A stretch of 64,000 nt of DNA from a virus: IMG/VR virus record IMGVR_UViG_3300046697_000246, positions 1 through 64,000 of that record. One strand, 5' to 3'. Below the pieces are notes generated by a model, which saw nothing but the letters and a program-made list of their open reading frames with translations, searched no databases and had not been told where the DNA came from. A program made the translations under genes and the position numbers. Within the stretch, counting starts at the first letter, position 1, and each line of letters begins with the position of its first letter. Below, one piece after another: positions 36,501-44,300 of this stretch.

Positions 36501-36696
36501 CTTGATAGAGCGTTCTCCCTTTTGGATCGCGCCAAGTCTTGGCATCCAGCCCCAGCAAGCGGATGGAATTCTCAAGGTCTGGTAGGGTGTTATTGTTCCT
36601 GAAAAAAGCCACATAAGAGCGCGGCTCGCCAATGAATCCAACCAGCCGCTTCCAGGTGGCGGCACTTTTATTGGGACAGACAATGTTGACTGGCAT
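30580..36696 (-). CDS. Giant internal virion protein with HExxH motif
   Basis: 2038 aa. A putative zinc peptidase lies near residues 415-480: HELLH at 423-427 with an Glu-rich helix (EEETLADLLGD, about 469-479) that may give the third ligand. The rest is long helical segments with low-complexity linkers; a membrane-spanning stretch is near residue 1620-1645, and another Gly/Ala-rich one follows. The last 75 residues are extremely Arg/Lys-rich. It has its own promoter and heads a minus-strand run facing the tail genes. Its size, helices and basic tail fit an ejected internal virion protein, as in podoviruses (T7 gp16-like in role only). Confidence 0.7.
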   Translation of the reverse strand: MPVNIVCPNKSAATWKRLVGFIGEPRSYVAFFRNNNTLPDLENSIRLLGLDAKTWRDPKGRTLYQAVQEGARLQKESGLDAIENKAVEDFLQKAADAGDNEKVTGMMEELVAEELTPEERATFSSESFIQKMDNFKAEGWSFGDYITKGILPQGLTPKEAAVFKKLIALSVKAVNDFTGIDVTQKEAPLGKRFVASQNKSGAWDVTDSRTGKIAHGGATEENARDMADIWNGDEPVERPKSAPPIPKGGVKVPLLITKQMTVDLKARGYTEAQINAMKPQEANDILNQVQQAAQPAAPQQPPIPPESPKFSTNEPNEPKGRYDDHESSIDANLVESARRAVTTKDPRYTRGDSLVAVRPNDPQLLELLKGGVDGFAQLFGKRIVFFRDNIQGESRGGIFLPSRPDVLFVNADDPHPWIRPAAHELLHAMKVQRPDLYAEVQSALKDDLAASRQRQEKQYGQYYKPEDIEEETLADLLGDQITEPAFWQRFAQKAPSTFQKVVSEMVKWMNGIMDWLNQRKYGSSRFFKDVEHARNVMADALAEYSKSQGELTGQGEPKYSTNPPDESEPDNQDDGIKTQIAGNDYKVLGKDLLQPAQKRQGDARALAFINSLKLPVEPHEENVAMLTPDGFNHDAEGSKLIEELTQAIQQQNSPGGDPAYSSALVRFINYNVSPDGGWYKIMSQDVANQLIGISSGESSWRGWMLRSVQGIQKDLLTVAANLPVFLQKTYALAFGGRAYETFFKRLVEHFRGFFTEAEIAKMLKDNPSMEADLNKLIAADQATASDRLYRAVQQKLSMAKTSPGKMEKNALFQEELNTILESLKKYGVQEPPAGEKMSALEKLRLMVTDANKDKITAAIQRAVETGEIEAGKQAARNEVSGNADAIAELDARYEAGELPTPEQIEAGLKLPNFEKWARMREEWAGYDPVTVKLARSVAERYFKGLRFQQAKVKPVDTRISITELAKQPDAEVQRVLDAYLKNIQDNIDLDGVSAETKKQVSGVIREQLLKQINDVVRPRVRDLMFEAAKHPDKLTPDEMMAQKVNAGLFADPRLVGDMINRVAGKSAIRNLLPKVSDLVKKILATPTADQAGMKAEFMRQLVGKLGVPPEQAAAAWKVMDSALTARLKLARESAMKEAVRTMTPAEIATMPPGDSKLWNRISQFFNAGGTDTGQLLSRVAALRGWNVPSPEEVEKLRGLVSKIQSLQTVSPAERARIQADTMSTDKDKAAEIERRNGERTAINTSEISQLTRRLAGEWAKFTKPLSADPRKAIPPFSWFNPTDAGRNTSKAVIEFTTANLLAKWGFPVRLLLHTQFQYLTLIATRPPAMAWELIGSNAKAGRPLDIYQNVSKAYSEAASQWIQSMGPGLRQARAQMAGRGKQQNIDRMMTGINALERAELASKEYYAKGDYSRAAMTGFIAQWKYAIRVVSALDAFQGEEVEFQELRHQFFVEMAKNGKTRAESEMAWNGNFGDMKKEWALALIDSGRTFAEDGKKAPNTELAEAADYLVKERMYQKMELMGLPSDAMRAYILRQRMSQAWQSPPAAGSLGGTVSKMMQSARQFSVKHNLPFIPTYFSQAIGNGINFHGRLTPAYKLFLGDVSKEGVGTHATNETDLDRKHNVIMAVFGSLVGSTVVLMILNHKLKVQLKYPTDKKDRDRFIEEGHKVGTVEWLHDDGTFTPFSMTVGPFSLIAPYVAGAGAAAGLADARAAQQKNADAAADAKGLARSPIPHNYVADTLAVAGAAVWNSILGGSTAAGAVSGYSEFGVPNARKTAAALASPLLPLVPMYQEVSRMMGVSMDKNMASVFDYLVPLPTSGARLVNSLGDPVRTPNDAQRIIQAITAGSYPFPVSPGESAVNQADSAAYQAMIVSGFRPPSINGAKGYDIGGTMRPMTAAELDKYTELRGQYLKANLAQLGSSATPQQAKAAYQQANAQALAAVGVQVPARVGKAAPAATAARYTPAGGRSKPRRVSLGRRTSAARLHYATPKIRISKLRRARPSSFRISHRAPKLKRPRLTLARHHAPRLRLHRPRLTF

Positions 36697-36710
36697 AAAT
36701 CTTCACGTCA

Positions 36711-36739
36711 TTTATACACCGAAACCCGCTTGATTTCAA
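36711..36739 (-). promoter_or_regulatory. Promoter of the giant virion gene
   Basis: Minus strand TTGAAA (36739-36734), 17-bp spacer, TATAAA (36716-36711). The -10 box ends 15 nt before the ATG at 36696, leaving a leader of only about 8 nt. It overlaps a divergent promoter on the plus strand. Confidence 0.75.
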
Positions 36740-36752
36740 GCAAAATTAGATG

Positions 36753-36781
36753 TTGACGCAGTATGCCAAATGTGGCATTGT
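36753..36781 (+). promoter_or_regulatory. Promoter with palindromic operator, copy 3
   Basis: TTGACG (36753-36758) followed at about 17-19 bp by a weak -10 (CATTGT or TTGTGT). TGCCAAATGTGGCA (36764-36777) lies between, matching the palindromes at 11331 and 27376. The ATG at 36788 is only a few nt after the -10 box. Confidence 0.6.
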
Positions 36782-36787
36782 GTGGAA

Positions 36788-37198
36788 ATGAAGCGAAAGC
36801 ACAGGCTGGCCGTGACTCAAAACACCACTCCTCCGGGTGAGATTTTGTGGGCGCAATGCAAGGGCGCGTCAAAAAAGAAAATAGATGCGATCAAACGCGA
36901 GATGCGGCGGGATTACAAGCGGTGGAAAAAGCCTTGCCCGAAGTTCACAAAAGCAGATTTTCAGCCGGCTTCGGAATATGAAAAAGGTAGCTTTTGGGTT
37001 CTCGTCACAAGTGAACGGTGGAGCGGTTTTGGTGTTAATGTTGGACTTAATAATTTACCTCAGATTGGTGATGCGCTCAATTTGAACTGGTGGAGGAGTC
37101 CAGCCGATTTTGCAATGGTTGAGGGGCGAAAAGTGCTAAAAGTGGAATATCCAAAACCCACAAAAAGTGATATAGTTAATGCGATAATTTATGTCTAA
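36788..37198 (+). CDS. Hypothetical protein, 136 aa
   Basis: Basic N-terminal half (Lys/Arg-rich helices around residues 24-50), then a beta-rich part with Trp residues. It is a single plus-strand gene inside a minus-strand block and starts from the operator-controlled promoter. The earlier ATG at 36770 lies inside the promoter, so 36788 is chosen. Not recognised. Confidence 0.5.
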   Translation: MKRKHRLAVTQNTTPPGEILWAQCKGASKKKIDAIKREMRRDYKRWKKPCPKFTKADFQPASEYEKGSFWVLVTSERWSGFGVNVGLNNLPQIGDALNLNWWRSPADFAMVEGRKVLKVEYPKPTKSDIVNAIIYV

Positions 37199-37235
37199 AT
37201 CCACTCTGGCAAATTGATGTCTGGGCAGACAATTT

Positions 37236-38468
37236 TCATTTCGATTTCTCCATCAGCTTTACGGCTTCGTCGAGCGCATCGCATTCGGCCTTCAACTGGT
37301 AGCCGCTGACCTTCTCCGCCGCGCCCTTCGCGCTGTCACAGGCTTCCTCGATGGTTGCACCGAGGCCAACAACGCTCGCCACTTCCTCGGCGTGCGTGTC
37401 GTCGGGGATACAATAATCCACGCCGTCAATTCGGCAATGATTGTAAATCTTCATCTGCTCCCTGATTTCTTCGGGGAACAGGATCGCCAAAGGATGATGC
37501 GTTGCCCACGGCGATTTGAAAATGATCTGCGCGACGAACTTCGCCTTTGTCTGCGCGTGAACCAAAACCCCTCCGGCACCTTCCCAAAGGATTTCAGGCA
37601 GGTTGTCAAACGCTTGGCAGAACGTCTCACCCGCCGGGCTTGCGTGGCGCGCGGTAATATCAATCGGAAAACCGTTGCGAAGCTCGATTGACCAGAATTG
37701 GCGATAGCCGTCCATGTGATAGGACAGCTTCGTGTTGGCATCCTTCACTTCCTTGGGCAACGAATCGTAATCCACCAGCTTCCCACAATACGCCTTGTTT
37801 TTGATTTCAAACCCAAAGTAGGAGTTGTTCGGGAACTCGCCTTCAATGCAGTATCCGTCGTAGCCGACCTCGGCGGCATCCGGTATCTCCGCCTCGACGA
37901 TGTAATCGAGCGTTTCCATGATCGGCCCGTGTTGCGCTTCCAACTCGTCCAACTGGCTTTTGACCTCGGTGTAGTTCTTGGATTCAAACGTCTCGGCCAT
38001 GCCGCGGAAGGTGGAAATCTTCACGAACACATTCTCGTGCTTTTGCAAATACAGCCGCAAGTTGGTCATGCCGTGAATCTGCTGCGCCGGATTTGACGGC
38101 AAGCCAACCTCTTTTATCAACCCCTTCGTTTTCCATCGGGCTTGCTCAAGGCTCGACTTCATGCCCGTCCCCCACACGCGCTTCCCGATGCTGCGAAGAT
38201 ATTCCTGCAAATCGCCGTCCCAGCAGTCCGGGAAGATGAACAGATCGTAGTCGTTCACCGCCGGCCAGAAGTATTTGAGCCGCGTCACTCCGAATTCATC
38301 AAGCCCGCTACCGACCGCCAATTCACGGCCATCGCAAAATCCATCCTGCCAAGGTCTGAAATAATCCACTTGCGCGAAAGTGTCTATTGCGGCAAGGCGC
38401 AGCGCGAGCGACACGAACAGGCCGTTGTCGTAGATCAAAACACGTTTCTTGGAAAGGTCTTCGCTCAT
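37236..38468 (-). CDS. ATP-grasp-like ligase
   Basis: 410 aa. KRVLIYDNGL at the start and GTGMKSSLEQARWKTKGLI near residue 98 resemble the N-terminal and ATP-binding parts of ATP-grasp enzymes such as glycinamide ribonucleotide synthetase. FVKISTFRGM (about 148), YIVEAEIPDA (190) and IDITARHASPAGE (275) fit the later ATP-grasp strands, the last near the metal-binding residues. Such a ligase joins a carboxylate to an amine; substrate is unknown. Its ATG overlaps the stop of the upstream gene (ATGA). Confidence 0.65.
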   Translation of the reverse strand: MSEDLSKKRVLIYDNGLFVSLALRLAAIDTFAQVDYFRPWQDGFCDGRELAVGSGLDEFGVTRLKYFWPAVNDYDLFIFPDCWDGDLQEYLRSIGKRVWGTGMKSSLEQARWKTKGLIKEVGLPSNPAQQIHGMTNLRLYLQKHENVFVKISTFRGMAETFESKNYTEVKSQLDELEAQHGPIMETLDYIVEAEIPDAAEVGYDGYCIEGEFPNNSYFGFEIKNKAYCGKLVDYDSLPKEVKDANTKLSYHMDGYRQFWSIELRNGFPIDITARHASPAGETFCQAFDNLPEILWEGAGGVLVHAQTKAKFVAQIIFKSPWATHHPLAILFPEEIREQMKIYNHCRIDGVDYCIPDDTHAEEVASVVGLGATIEEACDSAKGAAEKVSGYQLKAECDALDEAVKLMEKSK

Positions 38469-38845
38469 GGCAATGCGTTGATAGCCTCCTCATACGTCGC
38501 CCAATCAACTCCCAACTCGGCTGCGAGCAATCTCTCCACCGTGGTTGCAAAAAAGTGTTCGCGCCGGTATGGGGCAAGCGCAGAATCTCCAGGTTCACTA
38601 TTGTCACCGTCCGGCCTGCACTGCTCGTATTGCTTGTCGAAGGCGTCCACGAGCGCGCAGGTGATTCCCCTGTCCTCGCACAACGCCACTTCGAGCAATT
38701 CGTGGGTTGCCACGAGGAGGGCATATTTGTCGCCAATTTCTTCACTGACGCGAATGTGAAGAACGCCGTCGGCCTCGCGGCGCCAGTCCCCCACCGTGGG
38801 ATACGGCTGTTCGGAGTGCGGAATTGTTTCGATCAAGATTTTCAT
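38465..38845 (-). CDS. Putative phage metallopeptidase-like protein
   Basis: 126 aa. ATHELLEVALCEDRGI near residue 46 is an HExxE motif, with a further His/Glu-bearing helix near 90 (REHFFATTVERLLA). It begins MKILIETIPHSEQ, a start shared by a widespread phage family of unknown function with the same HEL(L/V/I)E core. It is coupled by ATGA to both neighbours. Whether it is catalytic is unknown. Confidence 0.65.
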   Translation of the reverse strand: MKILIETIPHSEQPYPTVGDWRREADGVLHIRVSEEIGDKYALLVATHELLEVALCEDRGITCALVDAFDKQYEQCRPDGDNSEPGDSALAPYRREHFFATTVERLLAAELGVDWATYEEAINALP

Positions 38846-39000
38846 GGCAATTTGGCTTTGAAAACTTTCGGCTCGCGTTTCTTCTTCGCCTCGGCGATGC
38901 GCTTGGCAAGGTCGAGCGGCAAGTCCCGAATCTCAACCGGCACGTCGCGCAGGTTCAAATACGGCGATGCGTCTTTCGGCTTGATCGGCTGGTTATTCAC
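38842..39000 (-). CDS. Small basic protein, 52 aa (GTG start)
   Basis: A short frame starting with GTG at 39000 (the upstream stop at 38993 overlaps it by 8 nt) and ending at 38842 in an ATGA overlap with the next gene. The product is Lys/Pro-rich with one amphipathic helix. It is called because its overlaps match the genome's style; it is too short for most gene finders. Confidence 0.55.
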   Translation of the reverse strand: MNNQPIKPKDASPYLNLRDVPVEIRDLPLDLAKRIAEAKKKREPKVFKAKLP

Positions 39001-41131
39001 TCAACACGCTCCTTTTTGTCGGAAACTTGCCGGAGCAAAACATCCGTTTCAGGAATTCGGATTTTGATTCCTTCACTCCGGCATCGGCATCCTTGGCGAA
39101 TGCCTTTTCAAACTCGCGCGGGCTGGCTCCAAGATTTTCACGGGCCGACTCGTAAAGTTCGCCGAGCGGTTTTCCAAAGCCAAATTCGTGGCTGTGCTGG
39201 CGCCCGGCGAAACGCTTCGCGGCCTCCTTGCGCGGGATGAACTCGCCGGATGGCAGGATGAAGCCCTCTTCGCCCTTCTTCGCGCCCTTGCCGTAAATCT
39301 CGTCGTGGCTGTTTCCCGTCACCAACTCGCCGGACTTGGCGCGGACGGCGGCGGACACCGGTTCTTGGACAATTTCCGGCTGGACGGGTTTTGGCTGGCC
39401 AGATTCGGGCTTCGGAGCCTGCGCGTCTCGAATTGATTGTGCAACCGTGTCACTGACGTTTCGGGCATAAACGGTGTATTGGTTGATTCCCTTCGCGCCG
39501 GGCTTTGTGGGTTTCTTGATCCACGGCTCAACCTTCGCGTCCACCTTCCCGGACGTTGCGTTGAAAAGCGCGGCGGAAAGCTCGTTTGCGTCCTTCAGCT
39601 TGTCGAAATGTTTGATGACGATGACATTTCCGCCGTTTGGCGTTGTCTGCACGTCTCCCGCCTTGCTGTCGAAAAGCCAGTGCTGTTCTGGTGCAAGCGT
39701 CGGCTTGGCAAGTTGTGGCGATATTGCCGTTTGCTCCGGTTTTGGAGGTATAATTTCGCTGCCAGTTGGCGCTGGCGGCGTTTTTACGACGGCGGGCTGG
39801 ATGGTTGGTGATGTTTGCTTAACCTTGACGCTGACCATGCCTTTCTCGTTTGGCGTCGAAACGTCCACGATGCCAGCATCGGACAACTGCCGCCATGTGG
39901 GTGTATTTCGGCCAAGCACGAGCTTCAGGTGTGGCGTCTGCTGTTCAACTTCCGTGGCGGGAATGAACATCTCGCGGCCCTGCATGTTCTCGAACAGTTT
40001 AGATTTCAGCGCGGGAACTATTTCAGGCGATATTGCTGGCGCAGTAGGTTTGGCGGCGGGCTTGACCGGCTCCGGCGGGAATGCGGCGGCAAACTGTTCC
40101 GGCGTCATCGCGGCCACGCGCCCGATGTCGGCGAAGGTCGAGCCTACTTCTTCGCGCGGCGCAACGACAGGCGGCGTTTGGACTTCTTCCAGTGGTGGTA
40201 TCGGGGCAGCTTCCCCTTGTTGTCGAAGTGGTGCCGTTTCACCCACGCCTTCCCCTTCGTTGCGAACAGGAAGGCCCGTTGTTTCTGGCTGGTCGAGGGC
40301 ATTTTGATCTCCCGTGGTTGTTCCGCCGCCTCCTGGCGGGGATGATTTTCCGAATTTTCTTGGTTCACCGAACAAAAGGAATTGCGCGACGCTTTGCGTG
40401 ATTTCACCGCCGGTCGGTTTCTGGCCTTGGAGTAGCGGATTCACGACGCCCATGCCTGCGCCGAGTCCAGCTTGGACGGCAAGATTTGTGGCAAGGCGTT
40501 TTTCAATGGCCGTGACAGGCTGGCCAGCGGCGATTTTTCTGATTGCGTTTGCCGCCGTCGCCGTCTGGATCGGGTTGGCGAGTTTGAAGGCGGGTAGTGA
40601 ACCGAACAGGCTTCCGGCGAAACTCGCAACCGGATGGTCTTTCAAATCCTCCTGCTGGAACTGTTCGAGTTCGTCAGCAACTTGAGGAGCGGCAACCTTC
40701 AGCGCCTCGTGCTGCGCTTTGTCTGCCACGGTTGAACCGATGATTGCTCCAACAAGTCCCAATCCGACTCCCAAAACATCGGCGAGCGGGTCTTCCGGGC
40801 CGAGGCCGATGGCTTCACCCAATCCCAATCCGCCAAGAAATCTTCCAACAGCGCCAGTCGCGGCTTTCTTCACAACCTGCGAGCCTGCCACTTTTGCACC
40901 AGCCAAAGCGCCATACGCGGGCAGGATGTTTTCGGCAGCTTGGCGGGTGAATGCTCCGGTTGCGGTTGTGGATGTTGGCGCGGGCGTTGCGGGGGCGGCG
41001 GGCGGCGGGGCGAACTGGTAGGCGGATGGAGCGGCGGGCGCGTTTGTCGTCTCTATGTCATCCGGCGACGGCGGAACAAAGCTGCTTGGCGCTTCTTCAA
41101 TTTCATCCGGTGCTGGTGGTGCAAAAGTCAT
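38993..41131 (-). CDS. Putative internal virion protein, 712 aa
   Basis: Pro/Ala-rich N-terminus, a Gly/Ala/Leu-rich helical segment (about 95-150, able to cross a membrane), a mixed middle with many Pro-rich linkers, and a C-terminal ordered part with a compact His and Cys region. It is the last of three large proteins of this composition on the same strand, a pattern of ejected or inner virion proteins. The ATG at 41131 begins MTFAPPAPDE and is preferred to 41167. Confidence 0.6.
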   Translation of the reverse strand: MTFAPPAPDEIEEAPSSFVPPSPDDIETTNAPAAPSAYQFAPPPAAPATPAPTSTTATGAFTRQAAENILPAYGALAGAKVAGSQVVKKAATGAVGRFLGGLGLGEAIGLGPEDPLADVLGVGLGLVGAIIGSTVADKAQHEALKVAAPQVADELEQFQQEDLKDHPVASFAGSLFGSLPAFKLANPIQTATAANAIRKIAAGQPVTAIEKRLATNLAVQAGLGAGMGVVNPLLQGQKPTGGEITQSVAQFLLFGEPRKFGKSSPPGGGGTTTGDQNALDQPETTGLPVRNEGEGVGETAPLRQQGEAAPIPPLEEVQTPPVVAPREEVGSTFADIGRVAAMTPEQFAAAFPPEPVKPAAKPTAPAISPEIVPALKSKLFENMQGREMFIPATEVEQQTPHLKLVLGRNTPTWRQLSDAGIVDVSTPNEKGMVSVKVKQTSPTIQPAVVKTPPAPTGSEIIPPKPEQTAISPQLAKPTLAPEQHWLFDSKAGDVQTTPNGGNVIVIKHFDKLKDANELSAALFNATSGKVDAKVEPWIKKPTKPGAKGINQYTVYARNVSDTVAQSIRDAQAPKPESGQPKPVQPEIVQEPVSAAVRAKSGELVTGNSHDEIYGKGAKKGEEGFILPSGEFIPRKEAAKRFAGRQHSHEFGFGKPLGELYESARENLGASPREFEKAFAKDADAGVKESKSEFLKRMFCSGKFPTKRSVLSE

Positions 41132-41177
41132 TAAATCAGTTGAGTTTCTATACCTCAACAATCCCACCCATTCAAGA

Positions 41178-42302
41178 TTATTGTGTCTGCTGCCAAGAAT
41201 TCGGGTCGTTCGGATCGCCGCCGAGGTAAATCAAACCGCCCTTGTATCGCGTGCCAATTTTGTATCCTCCCATTGCCTGCGCTCCCAAACTTGGAGCGGC
41301 AGAAATCGGGGCTGCTGGCGGCGCTGTAGGCGGAACCCATGACGGAGCGCCGCCGGGCGCTGGCGAGACGTTCCGATACTGGCCGGTCGTCGGGTCGAGA
41401 ATCAGACCGGCGGGGATCGTCGGCGCTCCCTTGGGGCCGGTGTCGTAGGGCGCGAGGCGGGCGTCCATGGCGGCACTTTTCGCTTTCAAAGCGTCGAACC
41501 AACTGGTGTCCGGCGGCGGTGAACCACCAAACATCGGACTCGCGCCAGCCCAGCGCGCCACGGCGCCCGCCCCAATCAGTCTCGCGGGATTGAAATGGTT
41601 CCACCACGATAACCCGGAGTAGTTCGGTGTGATTGGGTTTTGCTGCGGCCCTACGGTTGACATCCCTTTGTCATCAACAGCCTTCGGAGTTTTGGAAATT
41701 TCCGATGACAGCAAACCCTTCAAATTCTCCTGCTTGGCCAGGTCGCCCGTGAATTGATACTGCTGTTCAACCTGTTTCCGGTTGGTTTCATTCGTGTCCC
41801 AAAGTTCGTCAATCTGGTCTTTGGTCGCCTTTGGCAATGCCGCCGCTATTTCATCACGCGATGCGAAATGGCCTTTCAAAGCGAGTCCAGAGACAGCATT
41901 GGCGTCATTCGCGGCATCCACAAGGGCTTGCTGTCGCTGTTCGTCATATTGCTTGCTCGTGAGATTGGCGGCGTTTTCGGCGAGTGTGGCGGCGATTTTG
42001 GATTTTTCGAGGTCAAGATACGCTTGCGAGCTTTGCTGGTCTTGCGCGTTCTTCTCCGCGAACTGGTAGGCTTGCTGCTGGCGTTCCGCGTTCTGATCTG
42101 CCTCGTTCTGCGCGCGGGCTGAGTCCTCACGATTCATCCCGGCAACATCGCGGAAGTATGCGTTGCGCTGGTCGGCGGCGCGGGCATAAGAGTCGAGATT
42201 GGCCCGGTCAACTTGGTTGCTATAACCGGCCCACCCGGCTTGTTGCGCGGCGTCGGCGTCAAAGCCGCTACCGATTACGGGCATGAAAGAAGGCGTAGGC
42301 AT
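41178..42302 (-). CDS. Coiled-coil virion protein, 374 aa
   Basis: Residues 20-210 are heptad-rich helices full of Ala, Gln and Asp; the C-terminal third is Pro/Gly-rich. It lies between the two other inner-virion-like genes, with a 2-nt gap after the upstream stop. Role probably structural or ejected with DNA. Confidence 0.6.
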   Translation of the reverse strand: MPTPSFMPVIGSGFDADAAQQAGWAGYSNQVDRANLDSYARAADQRNAYFRDVAGMNREDSARAQNEADQNAERQQQAYQFAEKNAQDQQSSQAYLDLEKSKIAATLAENAANLTSKQYDEQRQQALVDAANDANAVSGLALKGHFASRDEIAAALPKATKDQIDELWDTNETNRKQVEQQYQFTGDLAKQENLKGLLSSEISKTPKAVDDKGMSTVGPQQNPITPNYSGLSWWNHFNPARLIGAGAVARWAGASPMFGGSPPPDTSWFDALKAKSAAMDARLAPYDTGPKGAPTIPAGLILDPTTGQYRNVSPAPGGAPSWVPPTAPPAAPISAAPSLGAQAMGGYKIGTRYKGGLIYLGGDPNDPNSWQQTQ

Positions 42303-42304
42303 GG

Positions 42305-43930
42305 TTAGGATGTGTAGTTAGTTTCGTCGCCCAGATTCACTCCGGCTGGGAATTGATAGGTTCCGTTTGAACCACTGGCCGGGCCGGATTGCGCGCCGTA
42401 GCCCATCGCTGCCGATCCGAGATATTGCTGGTTGGCGTTGTAATAATTTCCACCGCTGTCAACGTAACCCTGTGTCCCGTCCGGCAACACAACCGATGTC
42501 ATTCCTGCGTTGGTGCCGGAATAATTACTTCCGTAATTGCCTCCGCCGGCTTGTGCTGGCGCGGGCTGTTGCGGCTGTTGCGGCTGTTGCGGATAGCCGC
42601 CTCCCGGCATCACTCCACTGTAGCGAGAGCCGGTCGGATAAGCCCCCGCCCCTCCGGGATTGAAAGTCGTCGTGGTCGGCTGTGATGGATTGGCACCGAA
42701 TAAATCCTGCAAACCCTGATACTGGCTGCCGCCGTAGAGCGAGTTCAATCCGCCCAAAGTCGAGATGTTGCCCTGATTCAACCCTTGATTGGTCGCAAGA
42801 ATTTGCTGAATGGTCTGGTCGGGCACCGCCATTGCCTTCATGTAATTCGTGGCGTCGGCGATGCTCATGCCTGCCGTCTGCAACTTCAAGTTTTGAAGCT
42901 GGGTCGCCGTGTTGTAGGAATTCTGATAATTCTGCTGCGCCATCGGCGCGGTGAATCCAGTCAACTGGCCGATTTGTGCCTGCGTCAACTGTTGCTGCAA
43001 TGGGGTGACGTAGCCCTGAAGCAACTGCTGCGCGGCCTGCGTCTTGGCCAGTTGCGTCGGAAGCTGGATGTTCTGGACGCCCTGCGCGATCAGCGATTCC
43101 TCGCCGCCGCCCAGTCCACTTGGCGTTCCGGTGCCGAGCTTGTAGCGGCTGACCTGTGCTTGCAAGGCGTTCTGTTCGGCATCCGCCACGTTTTGCGCTG
43201 CGGTGTCGTAACTGTCCAAGTTCTGATTGGCCTGTGCAATATCGGATGCGGTCGTGTCTGCCTGATTGCCGAGGATGTTGGAATATGTCGTGTTGAGTCC
43301 GCTGGTGGTATTCGCGTAGCCGGCGTTGAGATTGTTCAGCGTGGTTGTCAGCGGGTCGAGATTGATGGCGTTCTGATCGCTGGCGAGGCCGGAGGTTGCC
43401 GTTGATTGCGCTGAACGCGAGGCATTGAGCAAATCGCTGAAATCTGTGATTCCCTGTGTTGGCTGAAAAGTGGACGTGAGATTGTTGGTAGCCGCTAAAA
43501 CGCCGGGGTTTTTGGCAATGTTGACAGACGCATAGCGCGAATTCGGATTGTTGGCCATCTGCTGGTATGACTGGCCGGCGTTAAAAGATTGGCCGAGATA
43601 TGTGCCGGTGAACGGCTGGCCGGTCGTCGAGGACACCCAGCTTGATCCATTCCAAGTCGGGTTTCCCGGCGTCTGCGAGAGGTAGCTGTTGGTCGTCGGA
43701 TTGTAATTTGGGCTGGTTTGGCTGCCGTAAGTATTGTTGATCAGGCCGCTGTAGGTGGTCTGGTTTTGTGACGGCGCAGACAACGACTGTCCGGGCGACC
43801 ATATATTGTTGTTCGTCCCTTGAGGAGTTGTGGGGAATGGCGTGTTCAAATACTGACCCTGCGAAAACATACTGTTGTTTGGATTATTATTGCTCCCGCC
43901 GCCAGCGGATGTAAATGATGTGTCAGCCAT
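42305..43930 (-). CDS. Gln/Asn/Ser-rich virion protein, 541 aa
   Basis: The N-terminal 150 residues are Asn/Ser/Gly-rich and poorly ordered; a long helical middle (about 165-400, Gln/Asn/Leu-rich) follows, then a Pro/Gly/Tyr-rich end. Such composition is common in internal or tail-fibre-associated virion proteins of podoviruses. It is 2 nt from the next gene and 3 nt after the first gene of the run. Confidence 0.6.
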   Translation of the reverse strand: MADTSFTSAGGGSNNNPNNSMFSQGQYLNTPFPTTPQGTNNNIWSPGQSLSAPSQNQTTYSGLINNTYGSQTSPNYNPTTNSYLSQTPGNPTWNGSSWVSSTTGQPFTGTYLGQSFNAGQSYQQMANNPNSRYASVNIAKNPGVLAATNNLTSTFQPTQGITDFSDLLNASRSAQSTATSGLASDQNAINLDPLTTTLNNLNAGYANTTSGLNTTYSNILGNQADTTASDIAQANQNLDSYDTAAQNVADAEQNALQAQVSRYKLGTGTPSGLGGGEESLIAQGVQNIQLPTQLAKTQAAQQLLQGYVTPLQQQLTQAQIGQLTGFTAPMAQQNYQNSYNTATQLQNLKLQTAGMSIADATNYMKAMAVPDQTIQQILATNQGLNQGNISTLGGLNSLYGGSQYQGLQDLFGANPSQPTTTTFNPGGAGAYPTGSRYSGVMPGGGYPQQPQQPQQPAPAQAGGGNYGSNYSGTNAGMTSVVLPDGTQGYVDSGGNYYNANQQYLGSAAMGYGAQSGPASGSNGTYQFPAGVNLGDETNYTS

Positions 43931-43933
43931 AAA

Positions 43934-44161
43934 TCAAGGGGGTGGGATTGCGCCAAAGATGGCGACGTTGGTTTGAACACGCCATGCTTCCAACGCGGCG
44001 TGATTGGTCTTGTGCCACGCGGACAATTCCGGGAAAGCATCCGAAACCCTTTTGGGAATGGACACAAAAGGGATTTTCGGAATGACCAGCGCCGGCTTTA
44101 CTGTCGCCACATTCGCCAGTGCATTTTGCTTAATCTGTTGCGGTGTTGGTGTTGATGACAC
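43934..44161 (-). CDS. Small protein opening the inner-virion operon
   Basis: 75 aa; an N-terminal helix, then a Val/Pro-rich middle and a Trp-containing end. It follows a strong promoter and precedes three inner-virion-like genes. Not recognised. Confidence 0.55.
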   Translation of the reverse strand: MSSTPTPQQIKQNALANVATVKPALVIPKIPFVSIPKRVSDAFPELSAWHKTNHAALEAWRVQTNVAIFGAIPPP

Positions 44162-44199
44162 GAACGCCTTTTGACCCTGCCGGGGTGGGCGTCAGATAT

Positions 44200-44228
44200 T
44201 TAATAACGCAAAATCCAGCCCGTGTCAA
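44200..44228 (-). promoter_or_regulatory. Promoter of the inner-virion operon
   Basis: Minus strand TTGACA (44228-44223), 17-bp spacer, TATTAA (44205-44200). It drives the gene at 44161 and those after it. The -35 context, TGTTGACA, matches the other promoters. Confidence 0.75.
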
Positions 44229-44300
44229 CATTCTGCTTGCCAATGTCGAACGATTATGCGATAGATTCTTAACGCGCCCCGGCAGGCTCGTAGGTGAATT

